Positions 43,604 to 52,071 of a stretch of DNA of 64,000 nucleotides are shown piece by piece. Positions within the stretch are counted from its first letter, which is position 1. Each line of letters begins with the position of its first letter. A program made the position numbers and the translations under genes. The DNA is from Streptomyces sp. NBC_01233 (GTDB lineage: Bacteria; Actinomycetota; Actinomycetes; Streptomycetales; Streptomycetaceae), in the NCBI RefSeq assembly GCF_035989305.1, contig NZ_CP108514.1, forward strand, positions 6,800,501 to 6,864,500, written 5' to 3'. The notes beneath the pieces were generated by a model that did not search any database, was not told where the DNA came from, and was given only the letters and a program-made list of their open reading frames with translations.

Positions 43604-45574
43604 ATGACGAAGCCCTCCCTCCCCGACCTGCTGCACGCCGCCGTCTCCGCCGTCGGCGGCACGGAGCGCCCCGGCCAGGTGACCATGGCCGAAGCCGTCG
43701 CCGAAGCGATCGACGACAACTCCCACCGGCTCATCCAGGCCGGTACCGGTACCGGCAAGTCCCTGGGCTACCTGGTGCCGGCCCTCGCCCACGGCGAGCG
43801 CGTGGTCGTGGCCACCGCGACCCTCGCGCTCCAGCGGCAGCTCGTCGAGCGTGATCTGCCCCGGACGGTGGAGGCACTGCATCCGCAGCTGCGCCGCCGC
43901 CCGCAGTTCGCCATGCTCAAGGGCCGGTCGAACTATCTGTGCCTGCACCGCCTGCACGAGGGTGCTCCGCAGGACGAGGAGGAGGGCCTCTTCGACCAGT
44001 TCGAAGCGGCCACCCCCACCAGCAAGCTCGGCAAGGACCTGCTGCGCCTGCGCGACTGGGCGGACGAGACGGAGACCGGCGACCGCGACGACCTGACCCC
44101 GGGCGTCTCGGACAAGGCCTGGTCGCAGATCTCCGTCTCCTCGCGCGAATGCCTGGGCGCGACGAAGTGCGCGTACGGGGCCGAGTGCTTCGCGGAGGCC
44201 GCCCGCGAGCGGGCCAAGCTCGCGGACGTGGTCGTCACCAACCACGCGCTGCTCGCCATCGACGCCATCGAAGGCGCTCCTGTGCTGCCGCAGCACGAGG
44301 TGCTGATCGTGGACGAGGCCCACGAGCTGGTCTCCCGGGTCACCGGCGTCGCCACCGGCGAGCTCACGCCCGGGCAGGTCAACCGGGCCGTGAAGCGTGC
44401 GGCCAAGCTGGTCGACGAGAAGACCACCGACTCCCTGCAGACCGCGTCCGAGTCCTTCGAGCGGGTCATGGAGCTGGCGCTCCCGGGCCGCTTGGAGCAG
44501 GTTCCCGAAGACCTCGGCTACGCGCTGATGTCGCTGCGCGACGCCGCGCGCAACGTGATCTCGGCGATCGGCTCGACCCGCGACAAGTCCGTCCAGGACG
44601 AGGACGCGGTGCGCAAGCAGGCCCTGGCCGCGGTGGAGAGCGTCCACGGGGTGGCGGAGCGGATCACCAACGGCTCCGAGTACGACGTAGTCTGGTACGA
44701 GCGCCACGACCGCTTCGGCGCCACCCTCCGGGTCGCCCCGCTGTCGGTGTCCGGCCTGCTGCGGGAGAAGCTGTTCGAGGACCGCTCGGTGGTCCTGACC
44801 TCGGCCACCCTCAAGCTGGGCGGTGACTTCAACGGTGTCGCGGCCTCCCTGGGGCTGTCTCCCGAGGGGGTCGAGGGGGACGACGTCCCCGTCTGGCGTG
44901 GCCTCGACGTCGGCTCGCCCTTCGACTACCCGAAGCAGGGCATCCTCTACGTCGCCAAGCACCTGGCCACGCCGGGCCGCGAGGGGACCCGTGGCGACAT
45001 GATGGACGAGCTCGCCGAGCTGATCGAGGCGGCCGGCGGCCGGACCCTCGGCCTCTTCTCCTCCATGCGCGGTGCCAAGGCGGCCGCCGAGGAGCTGCGC
45101 GGCCGGCTGGACAACCCGATCCTGCTCCAGGGCGAGGAGACCCTCGGCGAGCTGATCAAGGCCTTCGCCGCGGACCCGAAGACCTGCCTGTTCGGGACGC
45201 TGTCACTCTGGCAGGGCGTGGACGTGCCCGGCCCCAGCTGCCAACTCGTGGTCATGGACCGGATTCCCTTCCCGCGCCCCGACGACCCGCTGATGAGTGC
45301 CCGCCAGAAGTCGGTGGAGGAGCACGGCGGCAACGGCTTCATGGCCGTCGCGGCCACCCATGCCGCCCTGCTGATGGCGCAGGGCGCGGGTCGTCTCGTA
45401 CGAGCCACGGGCGACCGGGGTGTCGTCGCGGTGCTGGACCCCCGGCTGGCCACGGCCCGGTACGGGAGCTTCCTGCGGGCCACGCTGCCTGACTTCTGGT
45501 ACACCACGGACCGCAACCAGGCCCGCCGCTCCCTGGCGGCGATCGACGCGAAGGCCAAGGCCGACGGTACGTAG
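43604..45574 (+). CDS. DinG-type ATP-dependent DNA helicase with Fe-S cluster
   Basis: Superfamily 2 helicase of the XPD/DinG type, 656 residues. Walker A is QAGTGTGKSLGYL near residue 47, Walker B VDEAHEL, motif III TSATL, and motif VI QGAGRLVRATGDRGVV. Cys113, Cys183, Cys189 and Cys195 have the spacing of the 4Fe-4S domain. Such helicases unwind R-loops and repair intermediates. It is convergent with lexA. I see no SOS box close upstream of ATG 43604, although the gene is often damage-related. Confidence 0.9.
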   Translation: MTKPSLPDLLHAAVSAVGGTERPGQVTMAEAVAEAIDDNSHRLIQAGTGTGKSLGYLVPALAHGERVVVATATLALQRQLVERDLPRTVEALHPQLRRRPQFAMLKGRSNYLCLHRLHEGAPQDEEEGLFDQFEAATPTSKLGKDLLRLRDWADETETGDRDDLTPGVSDKAWSQISVSSRECLGATKCAYGAECFAEAARERAKLADVVVTNHALLAIDAIEGAPVLPQHEVLIVDEAHELVSRVTGVATGELTPGQVNRAVKRAAKLVDEKTTDSLQTASESFERVMELALPGRLEQVPEDLGYALMSLRDAARNVISAIGSTRDKSVQDEDAVRKQALAAVESVHGVAERITNGSEYDVVWYERHDRFGATLRVAPLSVSGLLREKLFEDRSVVLTSATLKLGGDFNGVAASLGLSPEGVEGDDVPVWRGLDVGSPFDYPKQGILYVAKHLATPGREGTRGDMMDELAELIEAAGGRTLGLFSSMRGAKAAAEELRGRLDNPILLQGEETLGELIKAFAADPKTCLFGTLSLWQGVDVPGPSCQLVVMDRIPFPRPDDPLMSARQKSVEEHGGNGFMAVAATHAALLMAQGAGRLVRATGDRGVVAVLDPRLATARYGSFLRATLPDFWYTTDRNQARRSLAAIDAKAKADGT

Positions 45575-45656
45575 CGGTCCGCCGGTCCCGGGGAGCAGGA
45601 ATTCCGGGGCGGCCGGGGGCGAACCCGGGGCGAACGAGTTCCGGGGGCACATGAAA

Positions 45657-45689
45657 GCCCCCGGGACCGGCGCAGTGGGTCCCGGGGGC
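45657..45689. terminator. Bidirectional terminator between dinG-type gene and lexA
   Basis: GCCCCCGGGACC (45657-45668) pairs perfectly with GGTCCCGGGGGC (45678-45689) across a 9-base loop between the two convergent genes. Confidence 0.9.
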
Positions 45690-45708
45690 CGGATGGAGGC
45701 GGCGGGGG

Positions 45709-46503
45709 TCAGACCCGACGCAGCACTGCAACGACCTTGCCGAGGATGGTCGCGTCATCGCCGGGGATCGGCTGGTAGGCGGCGTTGTGCGGGAGGAGCC
45801 AGACATGGCCGTCCTCGCGCTTGAAGCGCTTGACGGTGGCTTCGCCGTCGAGCATCGCGGCGACGATGTCGCCGTTCTCCGCGACGGGCTGGCGGCGGAC
45901 CGTGACCCAGTCGCCGTCACAGATGGCGGCCTCGATCATCGAGTCGCCGACGACCTTGAGGACGAAGAGCTCGCCGTCGCCGACGAGCTGGCGGGGGAGC
46001 GGGAACACGTCCTCGACCGACTCCTCGGCGAGGATCGGGCCGCCGGCCGCGATCCGGCCGACCAGGGGAACGTAGGAGGCGGCGGGCTTGCCGGTGGTGT
46101 CGGTGGGCTGCGAGCTGGGCTGGTCGGAGCCGCGTACCTCGTAGGCGCGGGGGCGGTGCGGGTCGCGGCGCAGGAAGCCCTTCCGCTCGAGGGCCATCAG
46201 CTGGTGGGCGACCGACGAGGTACTGGACAGGCCGACCGCCTGGCCGATCTCCCGCATGGACGGCGGGTAACCCCGACGCTGCACGGAGTCGCGAATGACC
46301 TCGATGACCCTCCGCTGCCGGTCCGTGAGCCCGGAGCTGTCGGCGCGGATGCCTGGAGGTCGACCTGGCAGCGAGCGTGCGGGGCGTACTACGGGCTCCG
46401 CATCCGGGTTCAGGTTTGCGTCGTTCATGGCATGCACCGGCTCGAGTCGGCTCTGGGAGCGGTTCTGGGCAGTGATGGTGGCACTGTCTGCGGTGGTGGT
46501 CAC
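45709..46503 (-). CDS. lexA: SOS repressor LexA
   Basis: Repressor of the DNA-damage response that cleaves itself when bound to RecA filaments. 264 residues. The N-terminal winged HTH is at about 85-145 ([23 protein letters not shown], then [14 protein letters not shown]). The Ala-Gly cleavage site lies in GRIAAGGP; the catalytic Ser is in VVGDSMIEA and Lys in [10 protein letters not shown]. The first 80 residues are a Streptomyces-type extension. GTG at 46503 with GAGAGGGG upstream gives the family N-terminus [10 protein letters not shown]. It is probably self-regulated through the boxes upstream. Confidence 0.96.
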   Translation of the reverse strand: MTTTADSATITAQNRSQSRLEPVHAMNDANLNPDAEPVVRPARSLPGRPPGIRADSSGLTDRQRRVIEVIRDSVQRRGYPPSMREIGQAVGLSSTSSVAHQLMALERKGFLRRDPHRPRAYEVRGSDQPSSQPTDTTGKPAASYVPLVGRIAAGGPILAEESVEDVFPLPRQLVGDGELFVLKVVGDSMIEAAICDGDWVTVRRQPVAENGDIVAAMLDGEATVKRFKREDGHVWLLPHNAAYQPIPGDDATILGKVVAVLRRV

Positions 46504-46566
46504 GTCGGCCCCTCTCGAAATGTTCTCCCTAGCTGGACAACGGTAGTAGCTTTCGAAAGGTTGCGC

Positions 46567-46580
46567 CAAACACACGTTCG
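46567..46580 (-). promoter_or_regulatory. LexA SOS box upstream of lexA
   Basis: Read on the minus strand, CGAACGTGTGTTTG matches CGAAC-N4-GTTCG with one mismatch and lies 64 bases upstream of the lexA start, fitting autoregulation. Confidence 0.75.
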
Positions 46581-46642
46581 AGTGAAAAATCGGGGATCGT
46601 CCGGCGTGGGCACATCAAGGGGTGTATGGACGATCGGCTCAC

Positions 46643-46656
46643 CGAACGCGGGTTCG
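46643..46656. promoter_or_regulatory. Second, perfect SOS box between lexA and nrdR
   Basis: CGAACGCGGGTTCG has both half-sites exact (CGAAC-N4-GTTCG). It lies 76 bases from the first box, 140 bases from lexA and 340 from nrdR. It may give cooperative control of lexA or serve an unrecognised transcript. Confidence 0.6.
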
Positions 46657-46820
46657 ATCCGCGTCCGTTGCTTACGCTACCCTTCCCGGTCGGGTCGCCG
46701 CCGTCCGGGCCCGTGCCGGCCTGTGTCGCCGGCGCCGGCCTGCGCCCAGTGTGGCATCGAAGGGCCTCGTGACCGCCTGGCGGACACCGCGACACGCAGA
46801 GCCACGAAAATCCACCCCAA

Positions 46821-46866
46821 CCCAAGATCTAGTGGTTGGATGGGTGCTGCCACCCAGAAGTAGTGG
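46821..46866 (+). promoter_or_regulatory. Twin NrdR boxes upstream of nrdR-nrdJ
   Basis: CCCAAGATCTAGTGGT (46821-46836) is followed after 16 bases by CCCAGAAGTAGTGGT (about 46853-46867). The two resemble each other, and spacing of about three helical turns between centres is the hallmark of paired NrdR sites in front of ribonucleotide reductase operons. Confidence 0.65.
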
Positions 46867-46999
46867 TCCTCGGGTCTGTTGAGGCTCCTGGGATCGCATA
46901 TGCTGGTGGCTGCTCCACGAGCCCCCGACAGAGTCCGTCTCTGTTGTTCAGGGGCCTGTGGGGTGATTCTGTCGTGCCAAGAGGGAGGGTGAGGGAACC

Positions 47000-47512
47000 G
47001 TGCACTGCCCCTTCTGCAGGCACCCCGACAGCCGTGTCGTCGACAGCCGCACCACGGACGACGGTACGTCGATCCGCAGGCGCCGTCAGTGCCCCGACTG
47101 CTCCCGTCGCTTCACGACGGTGGAGACGGCCTCGCTGATGGTGATCAAGCGCAGCGGGGTGACGGAACCCTTCAGCCGTACCAAGGTCATCTCCGGCGTG
47201 CGCAAGGCGTGCCAGGGGCGGCCGGTCACCGAGGACGCCCTCGCCAAGCTCGGCCAGCGGGTCGAGGAGGCGGTGCGCGCCACCGGGAGTGCCGAGCTGA
47301 CCACCCACGACGTGGGTCTGGCCATTCTCGGCCCGTTGCAGGAGCTCGACCTGGTCGCCTACCTGCGCTTCGCGTCCGTCTACAAAGCGTTCGACACCCT
47401 TGAAGACTTCGAGACCGCCATCGTGGAACTGCGCGAGCCGCGGCCTCATTCCGGTGAGTGCGAGCCCCGAGGGACCGCTTCGGTCCCCGTGCCCGCCTCC
47501 GCCTCCGACTGA
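47000..47512 (+). CDS. nrdR: Transcriptional repressor NrdR
   Basis: ATP/dATP-sensing repressor of ribonucleotide reductase genes. 170 residues. The N-terminal zinc ribbon has Cys pairs in [10 protein letters not shown] and [13 protein letters not shown]; the ATP-cone follows ([24 protein letters not shown] to [17 protein letters not shown]). The last 20 residues are variable. GTG start. nrdJ is 171 bases downstream in the same direction, the standard Streptomyces arrangement. Confidence 0.97.
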   Translation: MHCPFCRHPDSRVVDSRTTDDGTSIRRRRQCPDCSRRFTTVETASLMVIKRSGVTEPFSRTKVISGVRKACQGRPVTEDALAKLGQRVEEAVRATGSAELTTHDVGLAILGPLQELDLVAYLRFASVYKAFDTLEDFETAIVELREPRPHSGECEPRGTASVPVPASASD

Positions 47513-47683
47513 CCGGACGGCCCGCGCCGTGATGCGCATGCATCAGGGCGCGGCCGGTCGGTCCGGAGGCCCCTCCCGGCGGGAGCCGGGGGAGAAAAAA
47601 CGTAGAAACAGACACACAGCACCGTGCCGCGGAATAGCGCTGGCACTTTAGGGCGTTTTTGCCCGCATATGGGAGGAAGCGGC

Positions 47684-50572
47684 ATGACAGAGACGGCGAG
47701 CGGCTCGGCACGAGGTTCCCGCGCCAAGGGGACCAAGACTGCCAAGGGCGGCCTGCGTATCGAGCGCATCCACACCACCCCGGGCGTGCACCCGTACGAC
47801 GAGGTGAGCTGGGAGCGCCGTGACGTCGTCATGACCAACTGGCGCGACGGCTCGGTCAACTTCGAGCAGCGCGGCGTCGAGTTCCCCGACTTCTGGTCGG
47901 TGAACGCGGTCAACATCGTCACCAGCAAGTACTTCCGCGGCGCGGTCGGCACCCCGCAGCGCGAGACCGGTCTGAAGCAGCTGATCGACCGGATCGTGAA
48001 GACGTACACGAAGGCCGGCGAGGACTTCGACTACTTCTCGTCGCCCGCCGACGTGGAGATCTTCGAGCACGAGCTGACCTACGCCCTCCTGCACCAGATC
48101 TTCAGCTTCAACTCCCCGGTGTGGTTCAACGTCGGCACGCCCCAGCCGCAGCAGGTCTCCGCCTGCTTCATCCTGGCCGTCGACGACTCCATGGAGTCGA
48201 TCCTCGACTGGTACAAGGAAGAGGGCATGATCTTCAAGGGCGGCTCCGGCGCCGGCCTGAACCTCTCCCGCATCCGCTCCTCCAAGGAGCTGCTTTCCTC
48301 CGGCGGCAACGCCTCCGGCCCGGTCTCCTTCATGCGCGGCGCCGACGCGTCCGCGGGAACGATCAAGTCGGGCGGCGCCACCCGCCGTGCGGCCAAGATG
48401 GTCGTCCTGGACGTGGACCACCCGGACGTCGAGGCCTTCATCGAGACCAAGGTGAAGGAGGAGGAGAAGATCCGTGCCCTGCGCGACGCGGGCTTCGACA
48501 TGGACCTGGGCGGCGACGACATCACGTCCGTCCAGTACCAGAACGCCAACAACTCCGTCCGCGTGAACGACGAGTTCATGACGGCCGTCGAGAACGGCAC
48601 CGAGTTCGGCCTGCGTGCCCGCATGACCGGTGAGGTCATCGAGAAGGTCGACGCCAAGGCGCTCTTCCGCAAGCTCGCCGAGGCCGCGTGGGCCTGTGCC
48701 GACCCGGGCATCCAGTACGACGGTGTGATCAACAACTGGCACACCTGCCCCGAGTCCGGCCGCATCACCGCGTCCAACCCCTGCAGCGAGTACATGCACC
48801 TGGACAACACGTCCTGCAACCTCGCCTCGCTCAACCTGATGAAGTTCCTCAACGACGACGGCAAGGGCAACCAGTCCTTCGACGCCGAGCGCTTCGCCAA
48901 GGTCGTCGAGCTCGTCATCACCGCGATGGACATCTCCATCTGCTTCGCCGACTTCCCGACGCAGAAGATCGGCGAGAACACCCGCGCCTTCCGCCAGCTG
49001 GGCATCGGCTACGCCAACCTCGGCGCCCTGCTGATGGCCACCGGCCACGCGTACGACTCGGACGGCGGCCGCACCCTCGCCGCGTCGATCACCTCGCTGA
49101 TGACCGGTACGGCGTACAAGCGCTCCGCTGAGCTGGCCGCCATCGTCGGCCCGTACGACGGCTACGCCCGCAACGCCGAGTCCCACAAGCGCGTCATGAA
49201 GCAGCACGCCGACGCCAACGCCGTCGCACCGCGCACCGAGGACCTCGACAACGTCATCTGGGCCGCGGCCACCGAGGCCTGGCAGGACGTCCTGCGCCTC
49301 GGCGAGAAGAACGGCTTCCGCAACTCCCAGGCCTCCGTCCTCGCGCCGACCGGCACCATCGGTCTCGCGATGTCCTGCGACACCACCGGTGTCGAGCCGG
49401 ACCTGGCCCTGGTCAAGTTCAAGAAGCTCGTCGGCGGCGGCTCGATGCAGATCGTCAACGGCACCGTCCCGCAGGCCCTGCGCCGCCTGGGTTACCAGGA
49501 GGAGCAGATCGAGGCGATCGTCTCCCACATCGCCGAGCACGGCGTGGTCGTCGACGCCCCGGGCCTGAAGACCGAGCACTACTCGGTGTTCGACTGCGCC
49601 ATGGGCGAGCGCTCCATCTCCGCGATGGGTCACGTCCGCATGATGGCCGCGATCCAGCCCTGGATCTCCGGCGCGATCTCGAAGACGGTCAACATGCCGG
49701 AGACGGCGACCGTCGAGGAGATCGAGGAGATCTACTTCGAGGCGTGGAAGATGGGCGTCAAGGCGCTCGCGATCTACCGCGACAACTGCAAGGTCGGCCA
49801 GCCCCTCTCCGCGAAGAAGAAGGAAGAGGAGAAGGAGGAGGTCACCGCCAAGACGGAGGAGACCATCCGCGCGGCCGTCGAGAAGGTCATCGAGTACCGG
49901 CCGGTCCGCAAGCGCCTCCCGAAGGGCCGCCCGGGCATCACCACCTCCTTCACGGTCGGTGGCGCCGAGGGCTACATGACCGCGAACTCCTACCCGGACG
50001 ACGGTCTGGGCGAGGTCTTCCTGAAGATGTCCAAGCAGGGCTCGACCCTCGCGGGCATGATGGACGCCTTCTCGATCGCCGTCTCGGTCGGCCTGCAGTA
50101 CGGCGTGCCGCTGGAGACCTACGTCTCGAAGTTCACCAACATGCGCTTCGAGCCGGCCGGCATGACGGACGACCCGGACGTGCGGATGGCGCAGTCGATC
50201 GTCGACTACATCTTCCGCCGCCTGGCGCTCGACTTCCTGCCCTTCGAGACCCGCTCGGCCCTCGGCATCCACACCGCCGAGGAGCGCCAGCGCCACCTCG
50301 ACACCGGCTCCTACGAGCCCCTCGAGGACGAGCTGGACACCGAGTCCCTGACCCAGTCGGTCCCGCTGGCCGCGGTGCCGTCGGCGCCGAAGCCGGCCGT
50401 GACCGTCGCGGTCCCGGCCCCGAAGACGGCGCACAGCAACGCCGAACTGGTCGAGATGCAGCTCGGGGTCTCCGCCGACGCCCCGCTCTGCTTCTCCTGC
50501 GGTACGAAGATGCAGCGCGCCGGCTCCTGCTACATCTGCGAGGGCTGCGGATCCACCAGCGGCTGCAGCTGA
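47684..50572 (+). CDS. nrdJ: Vitamin B12-dependent class II ribonucleotide reductase
   Basis: Adenosylcobalamin-dependent enzyme that makes deoxynucleotides without needing oxygen. 962 residues. The active-site signature ASNPCSEYMHLDNTSCNL near residue 365 and SVLAPTGTIGLAMSCDTTGVEP near 550 are clear. A charged Lys/Glu segment (about 708-720) leads to the C-terminal part, which ends in CFSCGTKMQRAGSCYICEGCGSTSGC, the redox-active Cys tail. ATG 47684 has GGGAGGAAG upstream. It is cotranscribed with or close to nrdR. No cobalamin riboswitch is visible in front. Confidence 0.97.
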   Translation: MTETASGSARGSRAKGTKTAKGGLRIERIHTTPGVHPYDEVSWERRDVVMTNWRDGSVNFEQRGVEFPDFWSVNAVNIVTSKYFRGAVGTPQRETGLKQLIDRIVKTYTKAGEDFDYFSSPADVEIFEHELTYALLHQIFSFNSPVWFNVGTPQPQQVSACFILAVDDSMESILDWYKEEGMIFKGGSGAGLNLSRIRSSKELLSSGGNASGPVSFMRGADASAGTIKSGGATRRAAKMVVLDVDHPDVEAFIETKVKEEEKIRALRDAGFDMDLGGDDITSVQYQNANNSVRVNDEFMTAVENGTEFGLRARMTGEVIEKVDAKALFRKLAEAAWACADPGIQYDGVINNWHTCPESGRITASNPCSEYMHLDNTSCNLASLNLMKFLNDDGKGNQSFDAERFAKVVELVITAMDISICFADFPTQKIGENTRAFRQLGIGYANLGALLMATGHAYDSDGGRTLAASITSLMTGTAYKRSAELAAIVGPYDGYARNAESHKRVMKQHADANAVAPRTEDLDNVIWAAATEAWQDVLRLGEKNGFRNSQASVLAPTGTIGLAMSCDTTGVEPDLALVKFKKLVGGGSMQIVNGTVPQALRRLGYQEEQIEAIVSHIAEHGVVVDAPGLKTEHYSVFDCAMGERSISAMGHVRMMAAIQPWISGAISKTVNMPETATVEEIEEIYFEAWKMGVKALAIYRDNCKVGQPLSAKKKEEEKEEVTAKTEETIRAAVEKVIEYRPVRKRLPKGRPGITTSFTVGGAEGYMTANSYPDDGLGEVFLKMSKQGSTLAGMMDAFSIAVSVGLQYGVPLETYVSKFTNMRFEPAGMTDDPDVRMAQSIVDYIFRRLALDFLPFETRSALGIHTAEERQRHLDTGSYEPLEDELDTESLTQSVPLAAVPSAPKPAVTVAVPAPKTAHSNAELVEMQLGVSADAPLCFSCGTKMQRAGSCYICEGCGSTSGCS

Positions 50573-50606
50573 AAATAGGTAACCGCCAGGCATGAAGTGC
50601 CTGGTC

Positions 50607-50642
50607 AGAGCGGGGAGTCGGGGAATACCGACTCCCCGCTCT
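50607..50642 (+). terminator. Terminator after nrdJ
   Basis: AGAGCGGGGAGTCGG (50607-50621) pairs perfectly with CCGACTCCCCGCTCT (50628-50642) over a 6-base loop, followed by CGCTTTG. Confidence 0.9.
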
Positions 50643-50680
50643 CGCTTTGCCGATTGTATGCATGCATGCGGTGCAACGGA

Positions 50681-51076
50681 TCAGGGGGCTTTCCCGGCCT
50701 CCGACGCGGCCCGGGCCCGAGCCCGCTCGATCTCGTTGATATGGGCTTCCGTCCACTGGCGGAGCGCGGTGATCGGCTCCGCGAGGCTGCGGCCGAGCTC
50801 CGTCAGGTCGTATTCGACCCGGGGCGGAACGGTGGGATACACGGTGCGGGTGACGAACCCGTCGGCTTCGAGTCCGCGCAGAGTCTGAGTGAGCATCTTC
50901 TGCGACACGCCCTCGATGCGCCGGCTCAAGTCGGTGTACCGCAGGGTGCCTGCGAGGAGGGCGTCCACGGCCAGAATGGTCCACTTGCCGGAGATGTGAT
51001 CGAGGACCTGGCGTGTCGGGCACTTCGCGGAGTAGACGTCGGCCGGCAGCCCGGACGATTCCACAATGGTCTCCAT
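50681..51076 (-). CDS. HxlR-family (DUF24) regulator
   Basis: Small winged-helix regulator of 131 residues of the HxlR/YodB type. The conserved redox-sensing Cys is Cys19 in YSAKCPTRQVLDHISGKWTI; LLAGTLRYTDLSRRIEGVSQKMLTQTLRGLEADGFV forms the DNA-binding unit (read in pieces). Relatives use this Cys to sense quinones, diamide or aldehydes and often repress a divergent oxidoreductase, as here. ATG 51076. Confidence 0.92.
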   Translation of the reverse strand: METIVESSGLPADVYSAKCPTRQVLDHISGKWTILAVDALLAGTLRYTDLSRRIEGVSQKMLTQTLRGLEADGFVTRTVYPTVPPRVEYDLTELGRSLAEPITALRQWTEAHINEIERARARAASEAGKAP

Positions 51077-51116
51077 GCGGGGAGAGTAACGCACAAAATA
51101 GTGCCTTCTTCCTATC

Positions 51117-51131
51117 GGAGAGCGACTCTCC
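51117..51131. promoter_or_regulatory. Palindromic operator between HxlR and nitroreductase genes
   Basis: GGAGAGCGACTCTCC has exact 6-bp arms around CGA and lies 14 bases before the nitroreductase start and 40 from the regulator start. It is a plausible HxlR binding site. Confidence 0.5.
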
Positions 51132-51144
51132 AATAGTGAGTGAC

Positions 51145-51822
51145 ATGACGAGTCCCACGATGTCTGTCGCAGAAGCGATCCGTACCCGCCGCACCGTCCG
51201 CCATTACCTGCCCGACCCGATCCCGGATGCCACGCTCGACGCGCTTCTCGGTCTCGCCGTTGAGGCCCCCACCAGCTGGAACCTGCAGGACCGGTCGATC
51301 GTCGCGGTATCCGGGGACGAGGGCCGTGCGGGGCTGGCATGGGCCACGGGGGGCCAGCCCCAGCCGCAAGAGGCTCCTGTCGTACTGGTCTTCGTCGCCG
51401 AGCCTCAGTCCTGGCGTGATGACCACAACGACGTCTACGAGCAGGCGCGGCGCGGCGGTGCGTGGAGCGACGAGTTCGTCGCGATGTTCGCCGCCGCATC
51501 ACGGGCGTTCCAGGAGGATCTCGACCGGCGGGGTCTGCTCCGGGAGTACGCGGTCAAGGACGCCGTGATCGCGGCCTCCTTCGTGATGCTTGCCGCCACG
51601 GAGATGGGCCTGGCGACTTCGCCCATGAACGGCTGGGACGAGGACAAGGTGAAGAAGGTGATCGGTATCGGTGACCGTGACGACCTGGCCATCGCCCTGT
51701 TGGTGTCGGTCGGCTACCCGGCGGAGGACCGGCGCCATCCGGGGCGGCGTGCCCGGGAGCGCACCGTGTTCCGCGAATCGTACGGGGCCGACGGCGCGGG
51801 GAATGCCGCACGCCAGGAGTAA
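51145..51822 (+). CDS. Nitroreductase-family protein
   Basis: FMN-dependent NAD(P)H oxidoreductase, 225 residues. The opening VAEAIRTRRTVRHYLPDPIP contains the conserved FMN phosphate-binding Arg residues; APTSWNLQ matches the family's PS..N.Q motif; AATEMGLATSPMNGWDEDKVKKVIGI is the C-terminal FMN contact. Substrates are usually quinones or nitroaromatics. ATG 51145 was chosen; a GTG nine bases upstream is possible. Divergent from the HxlR gene, which probably controls it. Confidence 0.9.
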   Translation: MTSPTMSVAEAIRTRRTVRHYLPDPIPDATLDALLGLAVEAPTSWNLQDRSIVAVSGDEGRAGLAWATGGQPQPQEAPVVLVFVAEPQSWRDDHNDVYEQARRGGAWSDEFVAMFAAASRAFQEDLDRRGLLREYAVKDAVIAASFVMLAATEMGLATSPMNGWDEDKVKKVIGIGDRDDLAIALLVSVGYPAEDRRHPGRRARERTVFRESYGADGAGNAARQE

Positions 51823-51903
51823 GTGCCCTGTACCAGTACACCGGGTGGGGCCGCGACGGACTCACCGTCCGGCGTAGCCCGCGCGCAGCTGACCGGCAGG
51901 TCA

Positions 51904-51937
51904 CGAAGGGGACCGGCCCGAGGCCGGCCCCCCTTCG
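51904..51937. terminator. Terminator after the nitroreductase gene
   Basis: CGAAGGGG...CCGGCC and GGCCGG...CCCCCTTCG form an imperfect GC-rich stem about 80 bases past the stop. Confidence 0.6.
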
Positions 51938-52071
51938 CCGTGTCCCTGCATTCCGTACGCCCGCCCGGACACGGAGCCGGGACGACGTCGAGACCTCTGA
52001 GGCTTGGCGCGCAGGGGGTGGTCGTGGCAGGCTCCGGGCATGATCAAGAGAATCGAGTCCTCCGTCCGCCT

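Larger units (their letters stand above)
46504..46999. other. Long regulatory gap between lexA and nrdR
   Basis: This 496-bp region has no gene I can support. It contains two SOS boxes near lexA and two NrdR boxes about 135-180 bases before nrdR. The stretch 46660-46815 shows nothing recognisable. Confidence 0.6.

Noticed and set aside
46643..46665. tRNA T-arm-like GCGGGTTCGATCCGC
   Set aside because: No matching acceptor, D or anticodon arms upstream; the sequence is better explained as an SOS box.
47513..47683. Cobalamin riboswitch before nrdJ
   Set aside because: No B12-box-like conserved core could be recognised; the gap is short and follows nrdR directly.
47648..50593. Long open frame antisense to nrdJ
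   Set aside because: Same shadow effect; translation is Val/Asp/Leu-rich without domains, and nrdJ is certain.
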